From contig NC_133658.1 of NCBI RefSeq assembly GCF_037893015.1, positions 289,607,719 to 289,671,718 of the forward strand: 64,000 nucleotides of DNA, written 5' to 3'. Position 1 is the stretch's first letter; each line of letters opens with the position of its first letter. The notes beneath the pieces are model-generated. The model was given only the letters and a program-made list of their open reading frames with translations. It was not told the DNA's origin and made no database searches. The position numbers were made by a program, and so were the translations under genes. This stretch comes from Macrotis lagotis (taxonomy: Eukaryota > Chordata > Mammalia > Peramelemorphia > Peramelidae). Shown one piece after another: positions 45,378 through 56,519 of the stretch.

Positions 45378-45531
45378 CTCTGGCAGCCCCTCTCTGGCTG
45401 GAGATCATAAAAACCAGGGCTGCAGCTACTGCAGTCTCGTCCAGTCACATGGGGAAGGCAGGAGCACTGACCTGTCCCAGGGTCACAGGACCCCTGCTCT
45501 CTGGTTGAGCCTGATGGGTTACAGCTGCAGG
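45378..45531 (-). CDS. LAMC3: LAMC3 coding exon (LE repeat)
   Basis: 154 nt, phase 1 to 2. PCSCNPSGSTREQGSCDPGT, then CSCLPHVTGRDCSSC and FYDLQPERGCQ, against gamma-1 CNPVTGQCECLPHVTGQDC. Donor GTGGGT is a little weak. Only 246 bp of intron separates it from the next exon upstream. Confidence 0.95.
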
Positions 45532-45777
45532 CTGGGGGATAGGAGGGAGAAAAGAGGAAGACATGAAGTGTTTGGGTTCATCAGCCAAAGGCAGAGAAGA
45601 GTAGCTCCTGTGACTTTCTCCTTAGATTTTTCTCCTAGGATCTTCCCCTCTGGCAGCAGAGGGCATCATGTAATAGAAATATGAGTATTCGAGTGGGGAA
45701 GAAGTCAGAGCTCTGGTCCCATCCTTTGTGCTGTGCTCTCTTTCCCCACTGAACCTCCCAGGGCTCTCCATACTCAC

Positions 45778-46023
45778 GAGAGCATTTGTCCACAGGACGA
45801 GGGTTCAGGGCGCTCCCGTAGAAACCTTCCTGGCACAGCTCACAGTGGGCACCTGTGGTATTGTACAGACAGCGCAGACAGTGGCCTGTTGTGGAATCAC
45901 AGTTGCCCACAGCGTTGGGGTCCACATTCCCATTGCACTGGCATCTCTGGCAAGGCTGGGGAGGACCAGATCTTCCAAAGGGGTCCCCAAAAAAGCCATC
46001 ATCGCATATTTCACATAGACGTC
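45778..46023 (-). CDS. LAMC3: LAMC3 coding exon (LE repeats with nidogen site)
   Basis: 246 nt, phase 1 to 1. Ends one LE repeat (RLCEICDDGFFGDPFG) and covers the next, CQCNGNVDPNAVGNCDSTTG then CLRCLYNTTGAHCELC, to NPRPVDKCS. The heptapeptide NVDPNAV (45908-45928) corresponds to gamma-1 NIDPNAV, whose Asp, Asn and Val contact nidogen; all three are kept. One sequon (NTT). Acceptor CCATTCAG; donor GTGAGT. Confidence 0.96.
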
Positions 46024-46599
46024 CTGAATGGGCATGGGGGAGAGAAGAATATCAGAAGGGGTTTACAGAGGATGGGGCCTTACCATGTCTACATGGGAAA
46101 CCTCCTACCAGGGTGGGGAAGTTGAAAGAGCATAGGCCTGGGAATCAAAAAATGTGGGTCCTTATTCTGGCTCTGGCATGTAGAAAGATATCTAATCATT
46201 TCTATTGCTTGCTTGCTTATTACTGTTTCTGCAGCATTTGTCTTGTACTCAGCTATGAGATAGGATGAGTTTGGAAAATGACTTGCCCAAGAGCAAAAGG
46301 CCAGTAAGAATCTATAATCTGGAATCTAAGTCCCCTGCTTTTTCAATCTTATTACTTCTTCTACCGGAACACTTCCTATTTCTCTCTCCATATTTTACTT
46401 TATAGTCTATCAAAATCAAGTCAAAGGGGTCCATCGTTTTTCCAGAGCTAGTGGTGTCATCAACTTTACTTAGTTCAGTTGGGTAATAACAAACCCCCAA
46501 AACACCAAACACATAGCTGATGAAACTCAAAAGGGAAAGGGTGTGATTTGTTATAAATTTAAAAAAAAATTTAATTTATTTCTCCCTCTTTAAAACCAT

Positions 46600-46880
46600 C
46601 TTTCATCCAACTTTTCCCAATTCTATTGATGGCATCACCATGTCTTGTATACCTAGCAATTCTTTTTCTTCATCTATACCTCAATTCCCTTCATGGTTCA
46701 ATTGAAGTGACATGAGGTATTTATTTAGACATTAGTGCCCATTTCCAAATTAATGGATATTTATTTTGTACATATCCTGTATTTAGTTATGTGAGCTTCT
46801 TGAGAACCGGACCTGTTTTTTTGTTTTTGAACCCAGTCTATGTAGTCAGTTCTTATTAAATAGTTATGGTTAATTGAACT
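46600..46880 (+). repeat. L2 LINE 3' end, diverged
   Basis: 'GTGAGCTTCTTGAGAACCGG', 'TTCTTATTAAATAGTTATGG' with L2-like upstream text. 46024-46600 contains only MIR-like traces. Confidence 0.5.
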
Positions 46881-47269
46881 ACTTCTATGCCTATGAGGGC
46901 CAGAGCATTAAAAAGCAAGTTGGGAAGCCAGGAAAAGGAGGGAGTGGTGAAACAGGCTTTTTGAGGATCCCAGAGCTTTAGGAAAAAGGGAAATCTCCCT
47001 ATTTTTTGATGAGTCTTTTCTTTATTCTAGAAGATATTCCCTCAGGCCAATTTGGTTCTAAAAGAAGTAGTTTGGCTTTGTTTTGTTTTAAGGGAAGTCA
47101 TAAACATCACCCTCCTGTGTCCCAAAGAAAATGCTGTCAGAACTGATAGAATCATAACTAATAGAATCAGAGATATCTTCCTATCTCCCTCCTTTCCTTC
47201 TCAGCTACAATTCTTTTCAAAGCTGTCTACATGAGAGCCTCCATTTCCTCTGCTGTCACTGACTTCTTT

Positions 47270-47576
47270 TTTTATTTTAAATTTCTTTATTTAGAATTTT
47301 ATTTTTCCCCTGTTTGTATGCAAAATCAATTTTTTTTAACATTCATTTTTAAACTCTGAGTTCCTGGTGGCTAGGTGGAACAGTGGATAGAGTACTGGCC
47401 CTGGAGTCAGGAGGACCTGAGTTCAAATCTGACATTAAATCTGGCCTTAATAATGACCTAGCTGTGTGACCTTGCAAAAAAAAAAACCAAACAAACCTAA
47501 AACAACTTTGAGTTCCAAATTCTCTTCCTTCCTCCTACTGAGAAAGCAAGCAATTTGATATAGGCTATACATGTCC
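47270..47576 (-). repeat. L1 LINE 3' end (minus) carrying a SINE
   Basis: Minus-strand L1 terminus ('TTAACATTCATTTTTAAACT', 'GCAAGCAATTTGATATAGGC') flanked by the duplication tgtcactgacttct on both sides (near 47255-47268 and 47577-47590). A plus-strand SINE (47367-47510) is inserted in it, with aactctgagttcc / aactttgagttcc as its target-site duplication. Confidence 0.85.
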
Positions 47577-47855
47577 TGTCACTGACTTCTAAACCTCTGT
47601 GATCTGACTCCAGTCTCAAGATTCAAATGAAACTGCTTTCTGCAAATTTAATGATCTTTTATTAAAGTTCGTCCCTCTTGACCTTTGGCAGCATTTGACA
47701 TTAAATACTCTCTGGTTGCTCTCTGGTTCTTTGTTACACTACTCTTTTACTTCTGTCTATCTTACCACTCCTCAGTCTTTGCTGGGACTTCATCAGTGTC
47801 TCTCCCATTCACCATGAGTGTCCTCCAAGGCTCTGTCCTTGGTCCTCTCTTCTTT

Positions 47856-48001
47856 TTTTTTTCCCCCGAGACAAATGGGGTTAAGTGGCTTGCCCAAGGC
47901 CACACAGCTAGGTCATTATTAAGTGTCTGAGACCGGATTTGAACTCAGGTACTCCTGACTCCAGGGCTGGTGCTCTATCCACTGCACCACCTAGCTGCCC
48001 C
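47856..48001 (-). repeat. SINE, short marsupial tRNA-derived type
   Basis: Inserted in the L2 reverse-transcriptase region with a perfect 15-bp target-site duplication, ggtcctctcttcttt, at 47841-47855 and 48002-48016. Confidence 0.95.
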
Positions 48002-49164
48002 GGTCCTCTCTTCTTTCTACTCTTTCTCATCAGTTCCCATGGGTTCAATTTGTAGATTACTCCCAAATCTATATATCCAGTCTTACTCTCCTAAGATATA
48101 ATCCCATCTGACCAAATGCCCATTCAACATTGGATATTCCACAGGCAAATCAAAAACAACATATCCAAATAGAATTCATTATTTCTTCCCTCACCCAATC
48201 CTTTTTTTTCTTCCAAAATTGCTTTCCAAACTTTCATTACTGTCAAGAAAGCTATCATCCTTCTTTACAGGCTTACCCTCAGGCAACTAGATGGTATACT
48301 CTGAACCTGAATCCAGAAAACATGAGTTCAAATCCAGCCTCATATACTTAATAGTTGTAGGACCCTAGATAAAGTATTTAAATTTCCTCATCTGTAAAAT
48401 GGAGATTAATAGTACCTACACCTTAAGATAGTTGTGAGGATCAAGTAAGATAGTATTTATAAAACAATTTGTAAAATTGTTTATATTATATAATTAATAT
48501 AATATTTAATAATACAATAAGTTAATGTTATAATAATAACATAAAATTTAATGAGAGAATATTATTATCATTATTATTAGTCACTTTGGATTCAAATCCT
48601 CACTTAGTAATATTGAAACTTTATTTAAGGCTTACCAAGTGCTTTCTATACATGATCTCATTTGAATCTCACAAGAACCCTGGGAAGTAGGTGCTTTTTG
48701 AACCTCAAAGCAAGCTATAAATAACAGCCATTATGGCTTATCAACTCCTCACTGTCACTTGCCTGTTGTCACATCTTGTCATTTCATTTTCTACAACATC
48801 CCTTGCACCCTGCCCTTTGCTTTCCTGTCCCCCCTCCCCCAGGGTTTTGACTCTCATCACCTCCTACCTGGACTCCAACAAGAAACTTCTCATTGCTGTC
48901 TTTTGTCCATCTCAAATCACTCCCCCCCATTGCAAACCATTTTTCCATAATCTGCTAGAGATATTTCCCTAAAGCATAGGTTGATCATGTCATCTCTCTG
49001 CACACTAAATTCCAGAGGCTCCCTGCTACCTTTAGGAGAAAATATCTGCTGAACTTTAAAAACTCTTTACAGTTTGACCCCTTTCTATCTTTCTATTTTT
49101 CCTATATATCATTCCCTTCCATACACTTCTCAGTAGGCACTGTGCTAAGCACTTTACAAATACT

Positions 49165-49345
49165 ATCTCAAAAATATGTTAAAGATGATTATACATGTAC
49201 AACCACGGGATGGGTGAAGGGAAGGGAGGGAGGCGGAAAAATGTAGAACTCAAAAGATTACAAAAAGATTAATGTTGAAAAATATCTTTATATATAATTG
49301 GAAAAAATATAAAAGAAAATGAAATTAAAAAAAAGAAAAGTCAAA
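49165..49345 (+). repeat. L1 LINE extreme 3' end
   Basis: 'ATGATTATACATGTACAACC', 'GAAAAATGTAGAACTCAAAA', 'AATGTTGAAAAATATCTTTA', poly-A. A MIR/MAR remnant follows (49490-49630) and an L2 3' end at 49850-49955 ('ACACTTAATAAATGCTTGGT'). Confidence 0.75.
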
Positions 49346-49961
49346 AACAAAAAACAAAAAACAAAACCCAAATACTATCCCATTTGACCCTTTCAACAAT
49401 TTTGGGATATAGGTGCTATTATAATAGCCATTTTTTTGTTGTTAAATTATTTTGTCATGTTCAACTCTCCTTAATCCCATTTAGGATTTTCTTATTGAAG
49501 TAGAGGAAATTGAGGCAAACAAGGTTAACTGACTTGTCTAGGGTCTGAAATCAGATTTGAACCCAGAAAGTTGAGTCTTCCTGATTCCAGGTCTGGCACT
49601 CTATATCCACTGTATCAACTAGATGCCCTTATCTGTAGCATAATATGTATTTTAAAGCAACCTTTCCATTCTGGAGTTGTCTTCATCCCCAACCCATTCT
49701 CAGGATTAGGAAATTCCTAATCTGGAATGCTATGTGATGAGGCAACCCAGCTATGTTCACTTAATTCGTCTCCCTATTTTTTCTTCTATATCACCTCCTT
49801 GTGACTTGCCTTCCTTATATGGGTACCTAGAAACTTTTTAAGACCCCTTTATGTGTTTTTTTCAGTTAGACTATAAACTCCTTGAAGATAAAGACTATCT
49901 TGTCTGCCCAACCCTTAGCACAGTCTCTGCATATGGTAAACACTTAATAAATGCTTGGTGT

Positions 49962-50180
49962 CTTCCTTCCTTCCTTCCTTCCTTCCTTCCTTCCTTCCTT
50001 CCTTCCTTTCTTTCTTTCTTTCCAAGGCAAATGGGGTTAAGTGGCTTGCCTAAGTCCACACAGCTATGTAATTATCAAGTGTCTGAGACTGGATTTGAAC
50101 CCAGGTACTCCTGACTCCAGGGCCTGTGCTCTGTCCACTGCGCCACCTAGCTGCCCCTCTGCCCCTCTGTCTCTTTCTAT

Positions 50181-50234
<54 letters not shown>

Positions 50235-50251
50235 GTCTCTGTCTCTGTCTC
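49962..50251. repeat. (CTTC)n - SINE - (CT)n composite
   Basis: (CTTC)/(CTTT)n at 49962-50022 abuts a minus-strand short SINE (50023-50156, ending 'CGCCACCTAGCTGCCCC'). That is followed by (CT)n at 50186-50228 and (GTCTCT)n to 50251. It begins about 230 bp downstream of the exon 50483-50671 donor, so the transcript carries long GA-rich tracts there. Confidence 0.92.
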
Positions 50252-50482
50252 ACTGGGTGATAGGAGGGGAAAACAGCAGTATGCAATTGTATACTCCCTT
50301 GTTTCTCCCCTAACTACACTCTTCCAGCGGCATTCCTCTCCTCCCCCAGTGGCCTGGCATCCTAGGAATCTGTCCATCCCTATGAGTCTCAGCAGTCCCA
50401 CCCTTTCCTTAAACAACCTTTATATTCCTCTCCTGAAATCAGAACCAAGGAGCAAGAGTCCTGTTTAGGTCTAGTCTCTCAC

Positions 50483-50671
50483 CTCTCTGGCCCTTAGGAC
50501 AATGAGTACACACCACCTCCCCAGTGTCTGGGATAGTTGTACATGCTGATTGACCAGGACAAGGACATGGCTTGCAGTCATCCACACGACCCAAAAAGGG
50601 ATTGCCGTAGAAACCGGGGATGCATCGCTCACAGTGGGGGCCCTCTGTGTGGTGCAGGCACTGGCAGATCC
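50483..50671 (-). CDS. LAMC3: LAMC3 coding exon (LE repeats)
   Basis: 189 nt, phase 1 to 1. Encodes GICQCLHHTEGPHCERCIPG then CKPCPCPGQSACTTIP and VVCTHCPKGQRG, aligned to gamma-1 GPHCEKC and CQPCPCPGGSSC. Acceptor CCCCTCAG; donor GTGAGA. The upstream intron, 50672-51879, holds nothing I recognise. Confidence 0.95.
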
Positions 50672-51879
50672 CTGAGGGGGAATAATAATTGTCATATCAT
50701 AACCTGAGTTCCTGGTTATGAAGTCTCCTTATCTCCTTTGTAAGAAAAGAAGGGACCAGGACATATTTTCACTTTAGAAGAGAGAAAAAGAGGTTCAGAG
50801 AAAGGCATGAAGTGACTAAAAGACATATAACCTTTTTTGGCCCGATGATGATAGAATTGTGGTCTAAATCTAACCAAAGGAATTGCCTTGAAAGTGTACA
50901 TTTTCTTATGATTTCTTATGAAACCCCCTTTCTCTCTTTTTTCTCAAGTAATTCAACCCAGGTCACATATTCTCATATTTTGAGGGACAAAAGCACAGTA
51001 ACTTATGATTTGTCCCAAGGAATCTTACTCCCCATACCTTCCTGCTGAATAATAATAATACTAAATGGGTGAACATGTAGAGATTCCTCAGAACCAGCTC
51101 TTTCCCAAATACTGTTTCCCATCAAAGCAGTAGGGGAAGAGGAATGGAAATTTTTTTTATCTTTCTTCCCCAGGAATCAGCACCAAGATTTAATTCTTTA
51201 TAATACACAAACTTGGGGAGCAAGGCAAGACATTGCATCTGATAAAATGGATCTTGTCCTGGAGCCAAAAGGAGATAGTCAAGATGGACCTGGCCAAAAG
51301 TGGTAATGTGTTGATCATCTGAGATTATTTCTGGGGATGACCAGAACTCCCAGCATCATCACATAGTTAGGGTTTGTGATTGAGAGTAATTTGAAGAAAC
51401 AGTCCAGGGGGTAAATAAAGGGAGATGTAGCCTTAGAAAGAGATCTTCCATGTTGAACTCTGAGTTACTCATGCTAGGGGGCTGCCTTTGAGCTGCAGAG
51501 TAGGGAGTGGGAGGACATTAGTATTCATTGTAGTAGACATGCGAGTCCTGTATGTTTGTATTTCCTACAAATCCAGGATTTCCTGTGGGTGTTTAACACA
51601 AGAACAAAGTTCTCATAAGGGTGATGTCAGCCCACATTCTCTTTCCTTCTGTAAATGTGATTGGTATTGGAAGGCATGGTTTCAGGATTTTTCCATTCAT
51701 ATCTATGAAACACTTAGAGGCTACCTGGTCATTCAGTTTATAATCTATAATACTGGTAGGAAATTGGTAGGAAATTCAGACTCTGGGGTGACAAGTCACT
51801 GAGGAAGAAAGGGTAGTAGAGAGAGGGAATCTACTCTATGTACCCATTAGTTATCTAGTCCAAGTTCACAATTTCTTAC

Positions 51880-52098
51880 CTGTTTCAGGGTCACAGGTTC
51901 CATGTTGATTACAGGTACAGGGGACACAATTGGCATAGGGTCCACCCAATGGTGTCTCCCTCTTGTACCCCAGAGAGCAGGATTCACAGAACTGCCCCAT
52001 GTACCCCTTAGGGCATGTGCACTCCTCTACCCAAGGGGCTAGAGGGGACAGACCAGGACCTGCTGAAGTAAGCCGGACCTCAGTCAGGGTCATTTGAC
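51880..52098 (-). CDS. LAMC3: LAMC3 coding exon (end of L4, LE)
   Basis: 219 nt, phase 1 to 1. Starts in the last strand of L4 (GQMTLTEVRLTSAGPGL), then the C-terminal half of the LE repeat split by L4 (WVEECTCPKGYMGQFCESC), then GYKRETPLGGPYANCVPCTC and CDPETG. Gamma-1 has WVESCTCPVGYGGQFCEMC and CDPETG. Acceptor CTCTACAG; donor GTAAGA. Confidence 0.96.
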
Positions 52099-52214
52099 CT
52101 GTAGAGAGAGAAAAAATAGAGGCAGAGATGAGTTACCCTGAGCCTATACATTATAAGATCATTCTTTTGAACTCTGACACTTCCAGGTGAGAGATAGTTA
52201 ACAATGAAAGAATC

Positions 52215-52790
52215 ACAGGTTCATAGATTTAGAGCCAGAAAGGACCTCAGAGGTCATTCAGTACAGTGATGTCAAATTCAAATAGAAATAAGGGCTACTA
52301 AACTGGCTATAAGGATCTGGCTGCACATTGACTCAGAAAGCCATATATATGAATATTTTCTAGGTTTTATTGTGTTTTTATTTATTTTGTTAAATATTTC
52401 TCAATTACATTTTAATCTAGTTTGCATAGCACTTGGGAATACTATAGATAGCATGTAGGCCTGCTGCATGTTTGATATATTTGAACTAGTCCATCTCCCC
52501 TTATTTTGCAAAAGGAGAAGCTGAGATTCATAGAGAGAAACTAGGTGGCACAAGTGGATAGAGCACCAGTCCTGGAGTCAGGAGGATCTGAGATCAAATC
52601 TGGCCTCAGACACTTAATAATTACCAACTGTGTGGCCTTGAGCAAGTCACTTAACCCCCCCCATTTCCTTGCAAAAAAAATCCAAAACAAAAACAAAACA
52701 CAGAGATAAAGTGACTTGTCCAAGGTCACATAAGTTGTAAGTAGCAGACCCAGGATTTGAATTCAAATTCTCTGACTCCTACCTTAGAAC
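52215..52790. repeat. MIR pieces, unclassified repeat and SINE
   Basis: A reverse MIR head (52215-52265) is followed by AT-rich sequence (52270-52480, 'TTTTGTTAAATATTTCTCAA') that resembles a hAT-type DNA element but is not firmly placed. Next comes a reverse MIR (52500-52790) split by a plus-strand short SINE at 52535-52690. Confidence 0.6.
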
Positions 52791-53156
52791 CCTCCCCTCT
52801 TAGGCAGTAGATCATTTTGGGGGAGGGGCTGTGGATTCTTTGAAAAGACCTACTAACTCCCTGTAGCCTTCTATTGAAAGTAAGCTACCTCTTCTTTGTC
52901 TTTTCATTTATTTATTAATTCAAACAGACTTCTTTGCTGAATCCTTGGGAGTCCTCCCCACTTATCCCACATATTCCCCTCCACCTACCCCTCCTTCATT
53001 AATGTTAGTAGTCTATACTTCTCTCTCTTTGTAAACGTAGTTGGTTTTAGAGGGGGCATTTGCAAAATTTTTTCATTTGTCTTTTCTGTCAATAGAAAAA
53101 TAATTTTCTCCAGGAGCTTATTGCTTATATCCTGATTGGCTAGCAGAATGCTCTTT

Positions 53157-53310
53157 TTTTTTTTTAAGTTTTTACAAGGCAAATGGGGTTAAGTGGCTTG
53201 CCCAAGGCCACACAGTTAGGTAATTATTAAGTGTCTGAGGCCAGATTTGAACTCAGGTACTCCTGACTCCAGGGCCAGTGCTTTATCCACTGCACCACCT
53301 AGCTGCCCCC
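53157..53310 (-). repeat. SINE, short marsupial tRNA-derived type
   Basis: Near-consensus copy with a perfect 12-bp target-site duplication, agaatgctcttt, at 53145-53156 and 53311-53322. Confidence 0.95.
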
Positions 53311-53811
53311 AGAATGCTCTTTCTCAGAGAATGTTTTTGACCTTGAGAACTATCTTTAATAGAGAAAGTTTTAGGACCCATGTTGTAAGGCAGAGTGAAC
53401 TTCATGAGTAAGATAGAGAAGACCTGCCCAAGAGAGATTGTAGGGGCCCAACTGTGGTGATGAAGAGATGTTGCATCCATGGACTTCAAAAGCAGCGTTT
53501 ATTCAAAGGATAGGGAATTAGACCTGGGAGTTTCCTGAAATCAGGGGACTCCTAGGGTAAGAAACACCCCTGTTAGTGCAGGGCAATACCTTCTCTGCAC
53601 TGTATAGTCTCAGAGAGCTTCCTAGAGCACTAAGAGGTTATGTAACTAGCATTCAGAAGCAAGACTAGAGCCCTGAAGAGCAGAAGCTGGCTCTCTAGTC
53701 ATTTCTCAATGCTGGTACTTTTTTCCTTCCTATTTTTCCTCCCTTTTCTCCTTCCTTATCTTCCTTTCTTTTTTCTTCTCACATCTATAAGGTATTTGTT
53801 AGACCCTAGCA

Positions 53812-54890
53812 GGAGGTGCTAGGTGGTATAGTGGACAGAGCACTGGGCTTAGAGTTAGGAAGACTCATCTTCATGAATTCAAATCCAGTCTCAGACATTT
53901 ACTAGTTATAAGACCCAGGCAAGCCACTTACTGTATTTCCCCAAACATACCCTTTTTTGAAAAATTTGGGGGGTCTAAAAACTGGAAGCATTTTTGTACA
54001 ATGGTTGTAGATTTTTTTGCTTGCATTTCCCATTTTTTCACAATTGTTGTCTTTGCTCTCATTGTTTCACATTTGTTACCATTATATTAGGTTATGTTTC
54101 ATCATGTTCTGCCCAGAAATGGTTTGGAAAAGATTTTCGTACAGTGCTGAATTCAAGTTCAAAGTGATCTAGTTTGCAAGAGTGAATGGAAATCATTCTG
54201 CTGAACATCAGTCTGGTCTCCTCCAAATGAGAAAACAATCCAAGACTGGCTACGGGAAGAAGAAACCCTACTGAAAATGCCACAGTAGAAGAAGGCCAAG
54301 AGGCAAGTCAGCCAAATGGCCTGAGTTAGAGAAGGAATTGAAGAGATGGACTGAAGAGCAAAAGGCCATTGGAATTCCTGTGTCCACAAAGATGGTTCAG
54401 CAGGAGGCAAGAATTGCTGATGAAAAAGAAGTGACTGATTTCCAAGGAGGACACAACTGGTGCTTCAGGTTCATGAAACGTAATGGACTAAGCACATAGC
54501 CATGCACCAGACTTGCCCAGGGAGAACTTGTGTTCAACCACAGACCATAGCCTAGGCGAGAGAGAGCAGTCAGAGCTTCTCCTGTCATCAAACACAGATG
54601 AGGACAAGCTAATAGATGGGAGTTTTGACAGTGATGAAGAGGTGTATGAATTTTATGATGACTAAAACTTGAGTTCAATAACTTTATGTAACACTTTTTT
54701 TTTTCAAATTTCAATCTCCAAAATTAAGGTATATCTTATACATGGGGAAATTTGGTAATATCATTTGCCTCAATTCCCTCATTTGTAAAATGAATTGGAG
54801 AAAGAATAGACAAACCACCCAAGTATCTGTGCCAAGAAAGCCACAAATGGGCTCTTGAAGAGTTGAAAAATAATTGAACAATAATAAAAG
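53812..54890 (+). repeat. SINE, long MAR1-like type, split by a DNA transposon
   Basis: Left half 53812-53930 ('GGTGGTATAGTGGACAGAGC' to 'GCAAGCCACTTA'); right half 54756-54890 ('TCATTTGCCTCAATTCCCTC', 'GCCAAGAAAGCCACAAATGG', 'GTTGAAAAATAATTGAACAA'). The halves join into one SINE if the element between them and one TA are removed. Confidence 0.82.
53931..54755 (+). mobile_element. Pogo/Tigger-like DNA transposon, internally deleted
   Basis: 825 bp, flanked by TA (53929-53930 and 54756-54757) with imperfect terminal inverted repeats: (TA)CTGTATTTCCCC left, and (TA)CCAAATTTCCCC on the complement at the right. Inside are decayed pieces of a CENP-B/pogo-type transposase: SAEFKFKVI and KTIQDWLREEETLLKMPQ (first helix-turn-helix), KWPELEKELKRWTEEQKAIG and DFQGGHNWCFRFMKRNGL (CENP-B-type second DNA-binding half), then directly a short acidic C-terminal tail (SFDSDEEVYEFYDD). 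The DDE catalytic domain expected between is absent, so it is a non-autonomous derivative. Frames are interrupted. Family by motif memory; subfamily unknown. Confidence 0.78.
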
Positions 54891-55089
54891 ACCCTAGCAG
54901 GAGATCCCAATTTTAGATTAGATATGGGCACTGTCCTTGTGGAATTGGGGAATAAGAAATAAAAACATACTATAAGACTTTACATAAAGATTGCATTAAG
55001 GACATCAGAAAAGGCTTCTTTGAGAAGGTGGTAATTAACTTTTTAAAAATGTTTGTAGAAATTCAAAAGGCAAGGGCAAGATATCTTCA

Positions 55090-55420
55090 TTGAAAGCCTC
55101 TTCCTTGTCACCTCTTTGCCTCCTAGAATCTTGGCTTTTCTTCAAGTCTCAACTCAAACATTACCATCTGTAGAGATTCCATTCCCAGTTCTCCTTATCT
55201 GCTAAAGCCCTTCCCTCTTAAGATTCCATCAAAACTCTATGCATCTTGTATGTATCTAGTTATTTTCATGTGGTCTTCCCCCCATAGAATGTAAGCTCCT
55301 TGAGGGCAGAACTGTTTTTTACCTTTCTTTGTATGCCTAGCTATTAGCAAAGAGCTTGGCACTTTATCAGTACTTAGTGCTTGCTGATGGATGGATGGAT
55401 GGATGGATGGATAGAAGGAT
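55090..55420 (+). repeat. L2 LINE 3' end with (GATG)n
   Basis: 'GCTCCTTGAGGGCAGAACTG', 'CTTGGCACTTTATCAGTACT', ending in a (GATG)n run at 55387-55412. The sequence between this and the DNA transposon is unremarkable. Confidence 0.75.
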
Positions 55421-55507
55421 GAATGAACAAAGGGTTAGAGGCAGCAAAGCATAGGGTTTATTTAGGGAACAAAGGGTAATTCTGTTTAGTTGAAACAAAA
55501 GACTTTT

Positions 55508-55659
55508 TTTTTTAGGTTTTTTGCAAGGCAACTGGGGTTAAGTGACTTGCCCAAGGCCACACAGCTAGGTAATTATTAAGTGTCTGAGACCATATTTGAA
55601 CCCAGGTACTCCTGACTACAGGGCCGGTGCTTTATCCACTGCGCCACCTAGCTACCCCA
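55508..55659 (-). repeat. SINE, short marsupial tRNA-derived type
   Basis: Target-site duplication aaacaaaagactttt (55493-55507) and aaacaaaaagactttt (55660-55675). Ends 'GCGCCACCTAGCTACCCC'. Confidence 0.93.
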
Positions 55660-56126
55660 AAACAAAAAGACTTTTGACAAATAATTTACAAAGTTAAGAA
55701 AAAGAATGGGATAATATCTATGAAATAATGCTTCAAAGGAGTTTAAAAAAGGAACAAGAAAGGGTAAAGAATTGTAATCTTGGGCATAAAGACTCTGGGG
55801 CAGCAGGAATGCTTAGGTAGAGAGATACTGAAAATAAGGAAGGACTAGGCTAGGAGGTAAAGCCTAGGGGTAGGTGAAAACTTGTGTTGACAAGGAATTG
55901 ATACATGATTAAGCTTAGTGATGGGTAAATAAACAAATACCTCTGATAAATTTTTTTAATCCCTGTGGAATTTCCTTGTTTATAAAACTTAAAAATCAGA
56001 TTTATCTGTTTAGGATGATTCCAGGCACAAAGGGATGGGTCAGGGGAATTCCCAAAGACCTTTATTTTCCCCAAATTAATATAACTTCCCTTCTTTAGAC
56101 CCCACATTTTCCCTTTTGCCCCTCAC

Positions 56127-56248
56127 CCATATGATGTCTGCCTCGGACACCTGTGATCTGGATCTGGAATGCAGTCAGGTTGGCCAAGAGCCTCTGGAAG
56201 TGAAAGGCGGGGAGCCGGAGTTTTGTGTCTTCTGAGGTCTCCTGCAAG
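56127..56248 (-). CDS. LAMC3: LAMC3 coding exon (L4 domain)
   Basis: 122 nt, phase 2 to 1. Encodes LQETSEDTKLRLPAFHFQRL then LANLTAFQIQITGVRGRHHM, aligned to gamma-1 RPALTPFEFQKLLNNLTSIK. One sequon (NLT), conserved in position. Acceptor CCTGACAG; donor GTGAGG. Confidence 0.94.
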
Positions 56249-56519
56249 CTGTCAGGGTGAATGGAACAAGGAAGGAGAGAAATCACACCCTGCCTCATTT
56301 CATGGGGCCTTTGCCCCTAGCTGGGTGGGCCAGAGCAGAGAAAAGTCTAGGTTGTTTGCTTGTTCCCATTGAAACAAGAGGGAGCTCCAGGAGGATTATA
56401 GGGGTGAGAGGGGATTTTTTTTCAGGAAAATTTTTTCAGGAAGAGTTTTCTGATAGGATACAGGCTTGTGGCACTGGGATCCCACTGTCTTTCAGACTAC
56501 ATCAGACCATATTAGACTA

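Larger units (their letters stand above)
47160..49140 (+). repeat. L2 LINE reverse-transcriptase region with nested insertions
   Basis: A long, broken L2: 'GTCCCTCTTGACCTTTGGCA' (the RT motif region), 'GTCCTCCAAGGCTCTGTCCT', 'AGATTACTCCCAAATCTATA', then 'CACCTCCTACCTGGACTCCA' and 'GATCATGTCATCTCTCTGCA'. It is interrupted by an L1 3' end (47270-47576, itself holding a SINE), a SINE (47856-48001) and a MIR/MAR piece (48283-48490). Frames are broken; it is a fossil LINE. Confidence 0.8.
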
